Assembly: GCA_963422445.2 (NCBI GenBank)
Contig: OY729512.2
Location: 3,720,001-3,784,000, forward strand
DNA from: G963422445 sp963422445
GTDB lineage: Bacteria; Pseudomonadota; Alphaproteobacteria; Thalassobaculales; Thalassobaculaceae
DNA: 64,000 nucleotides
Reading direction: 5' to 3'
Part shown: piece after piece, positions 35,370-44,394 of the stretch
Position numbering within the stretch: the first letter of the stretch is position 1
Layout: each line of letters starts with the position of its first letter
Notes under the pieces: model-generated
Database searches by the model: none
Told to the model about the DNA's origin: nothing
Seen by the model: the letters and a program-made list of their open reading frames with translations, nothing else
Program-made: the position numbers and the translations under genes

Positions 35370-36866
35370 GAGCTTCTTGCAAAATTGCCGGCCCGACCGG
35401 TTTTTTGCCTTCTCGAGGCTGATTTTGTTGTCGAGGGCCTAGGTTTCGGGGCACCCCGTGGTCTGTTGTGTTTCCACAACAACAAGATACCGAGGAGGTG
35501 ACCCCGATGACCCTTGGCTCGACCCTATCCGATCTCTGGCACCGATTTCAAGGGGACCTTTTCCCTGCGTTGGCCGAGGCGGTCGGTCCTCTCCTGGAGA
35601 CGCACAAGCGTTTCGTGACAGCTCTCGATCTCGTCAAGGTGGAGGGCTTCGTCGATGGGGTGTGGACCGGTCCGGGTCGGCCCCGGGAGGATCGCCAGGC
35701 GCTGGCCCGTGGCGTCATCGCCAAGGCGGTGTGGGGTCTGCCGACGACCCGCCACCTGATCGACAGGCTCAAGGTGGACCCGACGTTGCGCCGGCTGTGC
35801 GGCTGGTCGCGTGTCGCGGAGATCCCGCGTGAAGCGACGTTTTCGCGGGCGTTCGCCGAATTTTCGCAGTCCCGTCTTCCGGAGAGGATGCACGCGGCTC
35901 TGGTTGCAGAGACACTGGGCGACACGCTCATCGGCCACGTGTCGAGGGACCCGACGGCCATCGAGGCCCGGGAGACGCCGGCCCCGAAGCCGAAGGCCGG
36001 GACGCCGAACCGCAAGCGCGGCCGGCCCCGCAAGGGCGCGGAGAGGACGAAGGAGCCTGGGCGTCTCGAACGGCAAGCGAACGGGATGGATCTCGATGAG
36101 ATGCTTGACGCGCTGCCGAAGGTCTGTGATCACGGGGCAAAGAAGACTGCCAAGGGGGGCCTGGAGGCTTGGCGCGGTTACAAGCTGCATATCGACACAG
36201 CAGACTGCGGGGTGCCGCTGAGTACCGTTCTCACCTCGGCATCCGTCCATGACAGCCAGGTCGCGATCCCGCTGGTGATGATGACCGCCGGGCGTGTGAC
36301 CAATCTCTACGATCTCATGGACGCGGCCTATGATGCCAGGGAGATCTCCCAGATGAGCGAACGGCTTGGCCATGTGCCGATCATCGATGTCAATCCGCGC
36401 CGGGACAAGGACCTCAAGGAGGAGCGAGACCGGGAGGCCCGGGCCCGGCGTGCAATAGGCCATGTCGATCCCGAGACCGTGCGGGTCCGGATCCGGTCCG
36501 GTGTCGAGAGGACCAACGCCCGCCTCAAGGATGAGTGTGGCGGGCGCCATGTCCGCGTCCGCGGACATTCCAGGGTCGCCTGCCATCTCATGTTCGGCAT
36601 CCTGGCCCTGGCGGCTGACCAGTTGATACGTCTCGCCGTCCCATAGCGCGGCTCCGACAACGCATGCCGACCCTTCGCGGCCCTCTCGAAGAGAGTGGCC
36701 CGGAGAGGCGTGTCCCGATGTCCACAAAGGTCCCTGTTCGGTCTCATCGTCTCTGATGAGACACCGCGAATCCATGGATTCCGACCTCCAGGTGCAGAGG
36801 TGACCGGAAGCAACCGACCGATCCGGGCTCACCGGACCCTGGGGACAGGAATTTTGCAAGAGGTTC
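35370..36866 (+). mobile_element. IS4/IS5-superfamily element, copy A (complete)
   Basis: This is a 1497-bp element with imperfect inverted ends (GAGCTTCTTGCAAAATT left, matching CTCTTGCAAAATT inverted at the right). A small hairpin GTCTCATC/GATGAGAC sits near the right end. No clear target duplication was seen. Three further copies are at 38431-39912, 47414-48911 and 50415-51788. Confidence 0.85.
35507..36646 (+). CDS. DDE transposase, IS4/IS5 superfamily, copy A
   Basis: This 379-aa transposase is uninterrupted. It starts MTLGSTLSDLWHRFQGDL, preceded by GAGGAGG. Catalytic positions are the Asp in HVSRDPTAIEAR, the Asp in LYDLMDAAYDA and the Glu in SGVERTNARLKDE. A positively charged segment (PNRKRGRPRKG, about residue 165) follows the first Asp. 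It is identical in length to copy C and close in sequence. The exact IS family (IS4, IS1182 or an unclassified relative) is not resolved by eye. It may still be active. Confidence 0.88.
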   Translation: MTLGSTLSDLWHRFQGDLFPALAEAVGPLLETHKRFVTALDLVKVEGFVDGVWTGPGRPREDRQALARGVIAKAVWGLPTTRHLIDRLKVDPTLRRLCGWSRVAEIPREATFSRAFAEFSQSRLPERMHAALVAETLGDTLIGHVSRDPTAIEARETPAPKPKAGTPNRKRGRPRKGAERTKEPGRLERQANGMDLDEMLDALPKVCDHGAKKTAKGGLEAWRGYKLHIDTADCGVPLSTVLTSASVHDSQVAIPLVMMTAGRVTNLYDLMDAAYDAREISQMSERLGHVPIIDVNPRRDKDLKEERDREARARRAIGHVDPETVRVRIRSGVERTNARLKDECGGRHVRVRGHSRVACHLMFGILALAADQLIRLAVP

Positions 36867-37037
36867 TGTTGATGTTACCGGTCGAGGCGGGCGCTTCACA
36901 GTCAGGCAATACCAGCCGCCAATTCAGGTCAAGACGCGAGATTTCTGCCTGCCGAGCCGCCTTCAGGCTTGACCCGCCTCGCAATGTTCCGCATTGCTCG
37001 TCCCATTCATTCGCGCATCGCGATCAGGATTGCCCAG

Positions 37038-38240
37038 ATGGATTTCACATTGCCACAAGATGTCGAGACGTATTGTGCAAAGGTCCGCCATTTCGTCGAC
37101 GCGCATATCGTCCCGCTCGAAACAGACCGGTCCAGTTACGATAACCATGAAAACATCCGCACTGACGTTCTGAAAAACGTGCAACAAAAGGTCAAGGTGG
37201 AGGGTCTCTGGGCGCCCCAGATGCCGCGCGAGCGCGGCGGCCTCGGTTTCGACCAGATCGGCATGGCGGCATCCTACGAAGAAATGAACCGATCGATTTT
37301 CGGGCCGATCTGCTTCAACTGCGCCGCTCCGGACGACGGGAACATGTTCGTCCTGAACCGGGTCGCCACGGACGCGCAGAAGGACAAATGGTTGCAGCCA
37401 ATTATCGACGGAGCGGTTCGTTCATCCTTCGTGATGACCGAACCGCATCCCGGATCCGGCTCGGACCCGTCGATGATGCTGACCCGCGCCGAACCGGCCG
37501 GGAATTCGAAATGGCGGATCAGCGGGCACAAATGGTTCATTACCGGAGCCGAGACGGCAGAGCATTTCATCCTCATGGCGAAGACCTCTGACGATCCACG
37601 CAAGGGTCTCACCGCCTTCATGTTTCATCGCGACCAACCGGGCTGGGAAATCGCCCGGCGGATCGAGATCATGGGCCCGGAAGAGCATGGCGGCCATTGC
37701 GAACTCCGGTTCGATGGCCTGGAAGTCGATGATGCCGACCGGATCATGGGGGTTGGCGACGGCCTTAAACTGACTCAGATCCGGCTCGGTACAGCACGTC
37801 TGACGCATTGCATGCGCTGGCTTGGTCTGGCGAAACGATCAATGGAAATCGCGCATGAATATGTCGAACGCCGCGAGAGTTTCGGTGTCAAACTGGCCGA
37901 CCGCGAAGGCGTGCAGCAGATGCTCGGCGGCGTCGCCGCGGATATCGAACTCGGCCGGCTGATCACCATGCGAGCCGCGTGGAAGCTGGCAAACGGGAAT
38001 TTCGCCAGAAAGGAGGTCTCGATGGCGAAGAACCATGTTGCCGACACCTTGCAACGGGCTGTCGATACGGCGCTGCAGCTGAACGGTGCGCGGGGATATT
38101 CGAAAGATACCGTACTGGAGTGGATCTATCGCTACGCGCGGCAGGCCCGCCTGGTAGACGGCGCCTCGGAGGTCCATAAGATGGTCCTGGCCCGCTTCTA
38201 TCGCAATGAAGGCAATGATTTCTGGTCCTGGGAATTTTAA
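37038..38240 (+). CDS. Acyl-CoA dehydrogenase, ACAD10/11 and LvaC-like
   Basis: This is a 400-aa FAD-dependent acyl-CoA dehydrogenase. It has MTEPHPGSGSDPSMM and WFITGAETAEHFILM for FAD and substrate binding, and ends in the VDGASEVHKMVLARFY block. At the catalytic-base position of classical enzymes (Glu of the YEGT motif) there is Asp (VDGA), as in ACAD10/11-like proteins. Those proteins act after an APH-type kinase on 4-hydroxyacyl-CoA. A matching kinase and DUF6285 pair lies at 12134-13620. ATG 37038 (MDFTLPQDVE) is used; the longer upstream frame lacks family similarity. IS copy A ends 171 bases upstream, so the native promoter may be displaced. Confidence 0.88.
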   Translation: MDFTLPQDVETYCAKVRHFVDAHIVPLETDRSSYDNHENIRTDVLKNVQQKVKVEGLWAPQMPRERGGLGFDQIGMAASYEEMNRSIFGPICFNCAAPDDGNMFVLNRVATDAQKDKWLQPIIDGAVRSSFVMTEPHPGSGSDPSMMLTRAEPAGNSKWRISGHKWFITGAETAEHFILMAKTSDDPRKGLTAFMFHRDQPGWEIARRIEIMGPEEHGGHCELRFDGLEVDDADRIMGVGDGLKLTQIRLGTARLTHCMRWLGLAKRSMEIAHEYVERRESFGVKLADREGVQQMLGGVAADIELGRLITMRAAWKLANGNFARKEVSMAKNHVADTLQRAVDTALQLNGARGYSKDTVLEWIYRYARQARLVDGASEVHKMVLARFYRNEGNDFWSWEF

Positions 38241-38395
38241 AGGAGATTGATGATCGCGCGACGCGTGGGCAAGGCCAGGATCGCATCGCACTCGGTCGTG
38301 AAGTCGCGATAAGCGAAGAAGAGCAGCTCCATCGCCTCGTGAAGCTGATCCTCGCGCAGGTAGAGCGGATTCGGCCCGGCTTTTACGTCAGTCAC
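38237..38395 (-). pseudogene. MarR-family regulator, N-terminal fragment
   Basis: The 52-residue frame from GTG 38395 reads NPLYLREDQLHEAMELLFFAYRD and FTTECDAILA, the N-terminus of a MarR-type winged-helix regulator. Family members then continue with a GFGRAHHR-type segment, which is absent here. The frame instead ends LPTRRAIINLL and overlaps the last bases of the acyl-CoA dehydrogenase gene. Most of the regulator has been lost. Confidence 0.6.
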
Positions 38396-38430
38396 ATTGA
38401 CTTACCTAATTACCCTCGAATCTAAGCAGT

Positions 38431-39912
38431 GAGCTTCTTGCAAAATTGCCTGCCCGACCGGTTTTTGCCTTGTCGAGGCTGATTTTGTTGTCGAGGGCCT
38501 GGGTTTCGGGGGCACCCCGTGGTATGTTGTGTTTCCGCAACAACAAGATACCGAGGAGGTGACCCCGATGACCCTTGGCTCGACCCTATCCGATCTCTGG
38601 CACCGATTTCAAGGGGACCTTTTCCCTGCGTTGGCCGAGGCGGTCGGTCCTCTCCTCGAGACGCACAAGCGTTTCGTGACAGCTCTCGATCTCGTCAAGG
38701 TGGAGGGGCTTCGTCGATGGGGTGTGGACCGGTCCGGGTCGGCCCCGGGAGGATCGCCGGGCGCTGGCCCGTGGCGTCATCGCCAAGGCGGTGTGGGGTC
38801 TGCCGACGACCCGCCACCTGATCGACAGGCTCAAGGTGGACCCGACGTTGCGCCGACTGTGCGGCTGGTCGCGTGTCGCGGAGATCCCGCGTGAAGCGAC
38901 GTTTTCGCGGGCGTTCGCCGAATGGTCGCAGTCCCGTCTTCCGGAGAGGATGCACGCGGCTCTGGTTGCAGAGACACTGGGCGACGCGCTCATCGGCCAC
39001 GTGTCGAGGGACTCGACGGCCATCGAGGCCCGGGAGACGCCGGCCCCGACGCCGAACCGCAAGCGCGGCCGGCCCCGCAAGGGCGCGGAGAGGACGAAGG
39101 AGCCTGGGCGTCTCGAACGGCAAGCGAACGGGATGGATCTCGATGAGAGGCTCGACGCGCTGCCGAAGGTCTGCGATCACGGGGCAAAGAAGACTGCCAA
39201 GGGGGTCCTGGAGGCTTGGCGCGGTTACAAGCTGCATATCGACACAGCAGACTGCGGGGTGCCGCTGAGGACCGTCCTCACCTCGGCATCCGTCCATGAC
39301 AGCCAGGTCGCGATCCCGCTGGCGATGATGACCGCCGCGCGTGTGACCAATCTCTACGATCTCATGGACGCGGCCTATGATGCCAGGGAGATCTACCAGA
39401 TGAGCGAACGGCTTGGCCATGTGCCGATCATCGATGTCAATCCGCGCCGGGACAAGGACTCAAGGAAGAGCGAGACCGGGAGGCCCGGGCCCGGCGTGCA
39501 GTAGGCCCTGTCGATCCCGGGAACGTGCGGTTCCGGATCCGGTCCGGTGTCGAGAGGACCAACGCCCGCCTCAAGGATGAGTGTGGCGGACGCCATGTCC
39601 GCGTCCGTGGACATTCCAGGGTCGCCTGCCATCTCATGGTCGGCATCCTGGCCCTGGCGGCTGACCCGTTGATACGTCTCACCGTCCCATAGCGCGGCTT
39701 CGACAACGCATGCCGACCCTTCGCAGCCCTCTCGAAGAGAGTGGCTCGGAGAGGCGTGTCCCGATGTCCGCAAAGGTCCCTGTTCGGTCTCATCGTCTCT
39801 GATGAGACACCGCGAATCCATGGAGTCCGACCTCCATGTGCAGAGGTGACCGGGATCAACCGACCGATCCGGGCTCACCGGACCCTGGGGACAGGAATTT
39901 TGCAAGAGGTTC
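38431..39912 (+). mobile_element. IS4/IS5-superfamily element, copy B
   Basis: The ends are the same as in copy A (GAGCTTCTTGCAAAATT at 38431; inverted end finishing at 39912). It has small deletions relative to A and C, including nine to twelve bases in the Pro/Arg-rich linker. Confidence 0.85.
38568..39692 (+). pseudogene. DDE transposase copy B, two frameshifts
   Basis: It opens like copy A but has an additional G at about 38704-38707, which moves it out of frame after LVKVEG. The main body resumes in the shifted frame (WTGPGRPREDRRALARG) and keeps HVSRDSTAIEAR, with the canonical DST that copies A and C have lost. A missing C at about 39456 then breaks it before the ERTNARLKDE glutamate, which is in yet another frame. 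Inactive as read. Confidence 0.85.
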
Positions 39913-39931
39913 GATAGAAAAGGACATTCAC

Positions 39932-40601
39932 ATGGCGCGCAACCCAGTGCAGTTCCAGAAAGGAATCAGCCTCACCGCGTTCCTCTCGCTCTACGGCAGC
40001 GAAGACCAGTGCTTCGCCGCCCTCTTTCAATGGCGATGGCCGAACGGCTTTCTGTGCCCATACTGCGCCCATGACCGGTGCTGTCAGTTGAACACCCGAA
40101 AGCTCCAGCAGTGCAACCGCTGCCATCGCCAGACCTCCATCACCGCCGGCACCATCTTCGAGGCCACCAAGCTCCCACTCGGCGGGTCGGTCCAACGCAA
40201 CGATGCCTGTCTCGGCGGCAAGCACGGGCGGGGCGCGCCGGGCAAGACCCCGTTCGTGGCCGCGGTCGAGATCAATGGGCAGGAACATCCGCTGCGCGTG
40301 ACGCTCACCGTGGTTGAGGGCTTCCGTGTCACCGAATGAGCCGATGGTGACCGGCGGCGGGAAAGCCGCGGTCGAGCGCCCCGAGTTTCGTTGGGTGAAC
40401 ACGATCCTCGGCAACATCAAAAGCGCATTGCGTGGCACCGACCATGCGATTCGTCCCAAGTATGCCCAGCGCTATCTCGCGGAGGTCGTGGACCGGTTCA
40501 ATCGTCGTTTCGACCTGCCCGAGATCATCCCCGGACTGGTCTACGTGGCGCTGCGGATATCGCCGATGCCGGAGAGGCTACTCAAATTGCACTTAGCTTG
40601 A
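39932..40601 (+). pseudogene. IS1595-family transposase with internal deletion
   Basis: ATG 39932 starts MARNPVQFQKGISLTAFL and includes the zinc ribbon CPYCAHDR through CNRCHRQTSITAGTIFEATKLPL. After KLPL several tens of residues of the family are missing and the text jumps to DACLGGKHGRG. The C-terminal part (AVERPEFRWVNTILGNIKSALR, RPKYAQRYLAEV, RFDLPEIIPGLVYVAL) is in another frame to 40601. The element is heavily decayed. It lies directly after IS copy B. Confidence 0.75.
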
Positions 40602-40685
40602 GTGAGAATCAGGTTGACTTATATGCAGGCCGATGATAGGGAGCGCAACAAGTTTCTGCCCACCCGCCGACCACCTGTGAGCACC

Positions 40686-41566
40686 ATGGCCGACCTCATC
40701 CCCTACGACGATCGCGACGGAGTCATCTGGTTCGATGGCGCACTCGTGCCCTGGCGCGACGCAAGCTGCACGTGCTGAGCCACGGCCTGCACTATGTGAG
40801 CTGCGTGTTCGAGGGCGAGCGGGTCTACGACGACCGCATCTTCAAGGTCGAGGAGCACACTCAACGCCTTCTGGATTCCGCGAGTGCGCTGGGATTCGAG
40901 ATCCCCTACAGCCTCGAGACGCTGATCGACGCCTCCAAGCTCGTCGTCAAGGAGCTCGGCATCGGCGACGGCTATGTACGGCCGGTGGCCTGGCGCGGTG
41001 CCGAGATGATGGGCGTCTCGGCGCAGCACAACACGATCCACGTGGCCATCGCGACCTGGGCGTGGCCCGCGTATTTCGGCGAGGACGCCGCCACGCGCGG
41101 CATCAAGCTCAAGACCGCGCGCTGGCGTCGGCCGGCACCGGATACCACCCCCGTGACGGCGAAATGCGCCGGGCTCTACATGATCTGCACGCTGAGCAAG
41201 CACGAAGCCGAACGGGAGGGCTGCCACGACGCGTTGATGCTCGACTGGCGCAGGCGCGTCTCCGAAGCCACCGGCGCCAACGTCTTCCTCGTCCAGGATG
41301 GCGTCATTCACACGCCGACGCCGGATTGCTTCCTCGACGGCATCACCCGGCGCACCGTCATCGCGCTCGCGGAAAAACGCGGCTACGAAGTGGTCGAGCG
41401 CGCCGTCATGCCCGACGAGATCCCGAAGAGCGACGAGATTTTCCTGACCGGCACCGCCGCCGAGGTGACGCCGGTCGGCGCCATCGACGATCACAATTTT
41501 CAGGTGGGGTCGATCACCCGCACCCTGATGGCAGACTACGCGGCGACGGTGCGCGCCAAAGATTAG
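40686..41566 (+). pseudogene. ilvE: Branched-chain amino acid aminotransferase-like, 1-nt frameshift
   Basis: This is a class IV PLP-dependent aminotransferase that would interconvert branched-chain amino acids and 2-oxo acids. The start ATG 40686 gives DGVIWFDGALVPWRDA. By family the next residues should be KLHVLSHGLHY, but AAA is AA here, shifting the frame to an early stop at 40779. The rest is intact in the other frame: CVFEGERVYDDRIFK, the PLP Lys in TPVTAKCAGLYM, and FLTGTAAEVTPVG. It ends VRAKD with a TAG that belongs to the adjoining IS1380 terminal repeat, so the last few residues may be lost. Sequencing error at the A run is possible. Confidence 0.8.
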
Positions 41567-41856
41567 CCCGCACTTCTCACCGAGGGTAGGTGCATCGGGG
41601 CTCTGCATGTGAGAACGTTCTTTTGCAACAAAAACTTGTCCGGTTGCAGAGGTTCTCCCCGATGCGCACAGAGTGTACCCCGAAGCCGATGCGTTTTGCA
41701 CGCCTGAAGGGGCGCGATGTTGTGGCCGATTTCGGCGGCGGTGCCCTGCTTCTGGGGGCGACCGACCGGGCGATAGGTCTTGTGGATCGGTTTTCGGATT
41801 GTTTTTCGGACGGTCGCTCGGCGGATCGCGTTGTGCACGATGTGGAGGTGCTGCTA

Positions 41857-43034
41857 GTGTCCTGATTTCAAAGTTCGTACCGTTATGATGTTGCGGCTGC
41901 AGCGGTTTCGAGGGTCCTGAGGCAGAAGCGCTTGATGGACGCCAGGATTTCATCGGCTGTCTTGTGCCAGCGGAAGGGCTTGGGGTCCTCGTTGACGGTG
42001 TCGATGTACCCGGTGATCGCCTGCTCCAGCTCGACGGTCGATCGGTGAACCCCGCGCCGGATCTGCTTCTCTGTCAGATCGGCGAAGAAGCGCTCGACTT
42101 GGTTGAGCCACGAGGCAGAGGTCGGGGTGAAGTGAACATGCCAGCGCGGTCGCCGGGCGAACCCGTCGCGGATCGTCTTCGTCTTGTGGGTCGAGTAGTT
42201 GTCCATGACGATGTGGATCTCGAGGTCGGGCGGCACGTTGGCCTCGACGTGATCCAGGAACTTGCGGAACTCCACGCTGCGGTGGCGCCGATAGCACTGT
42301 CCGATGACCTTGCCTGTGGCGACGTCAAGGGCTGCGAAGAGCGAGGTCGTGCCGTTGCGCTTGTAATCGTGAGTGCGCCGCTCGACCTGCCCCGGGCGCA
42401 GCGGCAGCAGCGGCTGGGTGCGATCGAGGGCCTGAACCTGCGATTTCTCGTCCACGCAGAGGACCATGGCATGCTGCGGCGGGTCCACGTAGAGCCCCAC
42501 GATGTCGCGCGTCTTGTCCACGAAGTAGGGGTCTGCCGAGAGCTTGAAGGTCTCGCTCCTGTGCGGCTGAAGGGAAAAGGCTCGCCAGATGCGATTGACC
42601 GTCGACGGCGCATACCCCGTCGCCTGCGCCATCGAGCGCGTGCTCCATTGGGTCGCGTCACGAGGCTTCTCCTCAAGCGTCTTGCGCACCACCTCGGCCA
42701 CGGCGTCGTCATCGATGCGCCGGGGACGGCCGGAGCGCGGCTCGTCGTCAAGCCCGTCAAGACGATGCTCTGCGAAGCGATTGCGCCACTTCCTGGCGGT
42801 CTGGCTGGTCACGCCCAGCACGCTCCCAATCTGCACATTGGTAAGCCCTTCGGCCGCCAGCAGCACGATGTGCGCCCGATCGGACAGGCCTCGCCAGACT
42901 TTGCGCCCGCGCGCCAGCCGCTCAAGCTCGTTGCGCTCGTCCGCGCTCAGCTTGATCTCCACCGAAAGTCGCATCACCATGCCCCCCGAATCGACACCAC
43001 CCCCTTAACAATACGAACTTTGCGTACAGGACAC
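41857..43034 (-). mobile_element. IS630-family element, complete
   Basis: This 1178-bp element has inverted ends beginning GTGTCCTG and is flanked by TA on both sides (41855-41856 and 43035-43036), the IS630 target duplication. It inserted into the IS1380 transposase gene and appears intact. Confidence 0.92.
41883..42980 (-). CDS. IS630-family DDE transposase, full length
   Basis: This 365-aa transposase has an N-terminal helix-turn-helix (LTNVQIGSVLGVTSQTARKWR), a second DNA-binding region (WSTRSMAQATGYAPSTVNRIW) and the DDE catalytic domain: Asp in LCVDEKSQ, Asp in IVMDNYSTHK, Glu in NQVERFFADL. It has no internal stop or frameshift, and intact ends flank it. It is the most likely currently active transposase in the window, and is related to the partial copy at 1-879. 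Confidence 0.93.
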   Translation of the reverse strand: MVMRLSVEIKLSADERNELERLARGRKVWRGLSDRAHIVLLAAEGLTNVQIGSVLGVTSQTARKWRNRFAEHRLDGLDDEPRSGRPRRIDDDAVAEVVRKTLEEKPRDATQWSTRSMAQATGYAPSTVNRIWRAFSLQPHRSETFKLSADPYFVDKTRDIVGLYVDPPQHAMVLCVDEKSQVQALDRTQPLLPLRPGQVERRTHDYKRNGTTSLFAALDVATGKVIGQCYRRHRSVEFRKFLDHVEANVPPDLEIHIVMDNYSTHKTKTIRDGFARRPRWHVHFTPTSASWLNQVERFFADLTEKQIRRGVHRSTVELEQAITGYIDTVNEDPKPFRWHKTADEILASIKRFCLRTLETAAAATS

Positions 43035-43360
43035 TAGGTGTTCGGGATCGCGCTGGGCTACGAGGACCTTCTGGACCACGACGAGTTGCGCCAGGACCCT
43101 ATTCTGGACGCGGTTCTGGGCCGGCTTGAGGCGCTCCGGCGGGCGCGCATCGCTATCGCCGCGTCGGCCACGACGCCGGCGCGATCGAGGCGCTGTTCGT
43201 GGACCTGTTTCTCGACGCCCACGAGCGCGCGCCGGAGCGGCTGGAGCTCGATCTCGACGCCACCGACGACCCGCTGCACGGACGCCAGGAGGGCCGCTTC
43301 TTCCATGGCTATTACGACTGCTACTGCTACCTGCCGCTCTACATCTTCTGCGGCGACCCT

Positions 43361-43654
43361 CTGCTGGCGGTGACGCTGAGGCGGTCCGACATCGACGCCA
43401 GCGCCGGCGCGGTCGAGGAAGTCGAGCGGATCGTCGGACAGATCCGCGCCCGCTGGCCGGCGGGCGAGACCGTGCTCCGCGCCGACTCAGGCTTCGCCCG
43501 CGAGCCGCTGCTGGCGGTGACGCTGAGGCGGTCCGACATCGACGCCAGCGCCGGCGCGGTCGAGGAAGTCGAGCGGATCGTCGGACAGATCCGCGCCCGC
43601 TGGCCGGCGGGCGAGACCGTGCTCCGCGCCGACTCAGGCTTCGCCCGCGAGCCG
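43361..43654 (+). repeat. In-frame tandem duplication of 147 bp in IS1380 transposase
   Basis: Unit 43361-43507 is repeated at 43508-43654 with a perfectly preserved frame (49 codons). Each unit starts LLAVTLRRSDIDASAG and ends with RADSGFARE. The copies look identical, so the duplication is recent. Confidence 0.9.
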
Positions 43655-44394
43655 CTGATGGCCTGGTGCGAGGACAACGCTGTCGACGATGTCTTCGGCC
43701 TGGCGCGCTCGCGGGAGAGCGGACAGCCCGCGCGCCTGTTCACCGAGTTCCGCTATCGAACCCTGAAGACATGGTCGCGCCGGCGCCGCGTCGTCGGCAA
43801 GGCGGAGTGGCTCCCGGGCCGGGCCAACCCGCGCGTCGTCGTCACCTCGCTGAGCCCGGCCGTCATCGACCGGCGGAACCTCTACGAGACGCTCTACTGC
43901 GCCAGAGGCGAGATGGAGACCCGCATCAAGGAGTGTCAGCTCGACCGGTTCGCCGATCGCACCTCCGCAACCGCCATGCGCGCCAACCAGCTCCGCCTCT
44001 GGGTCGCTTCCATGGCCTCTGTCCTGCTCACCGCCCTCAGACGCATCGCGCTCGCCGGAACCCGCCTCGCCAGAGCCACATGCGGCTCCATCCGCCTCAA
44101 GCTCCTCAAGAGCGGCGCCCAGCTCCGACGCAGCGCAAGGCGTATCCGCATCGCCATGGCGTCCGCCTGTCCCCATGCCGATACCTTCGCACAGGCACAC
44201 GCCCGATTATGAACCTGACCCCGGCCCCAGGGCCGCAACCGAAACTGCCCGACAACAACAGGAACACAACCCCCGAAACACACCGCGCCACCAGCGCCAG
44301 CCCTGCGCTCAATCAGGCGACGCCGCCATGCCAGGCAGCCCAACCAAACCACTACACAGATCACCGCCCAATATGAACTGGTGAGAAATCCGGG

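Larger units (their letters stand above)
41589..44212 (+). pseudogene. IS1380-family transposase, split and duplicated
   Basis: The N-terminal piece before the IS630 reads MRFARLKGRDVVADFGG and TDRAIGLVDRFSDCFSDGRS. After the insertion FGIALGYEDLLDHDELR follows, then a gap where about 50 residues of the family are missing. The remainder from about 43160 (RRVGHDAGAIEALFVDLFLD, FFHGYYDCYCYLPLYIF) runs to 44212. It contains a 49-codon tandem repeat that duplicates the RADSGFAR catalytic segment. The C-terminal part is full length. The gene cannot be expressed whole. Confidence 0.85.

Noticed and set aside
35525..36859. Minus-strand frames of 440-450 codons opposite the IS4/IS5-type transposases (also at 47570-48931 and 50821-51831)
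   Set aside because: They recur only because the transposases recur. They run antisense to an evident coding frame and show no recognisable domain.
43361..43654. CRISPR or other functional repeat array
   Set aside because: There are only two long adjacent units, both coding and in frame, with no spacers.
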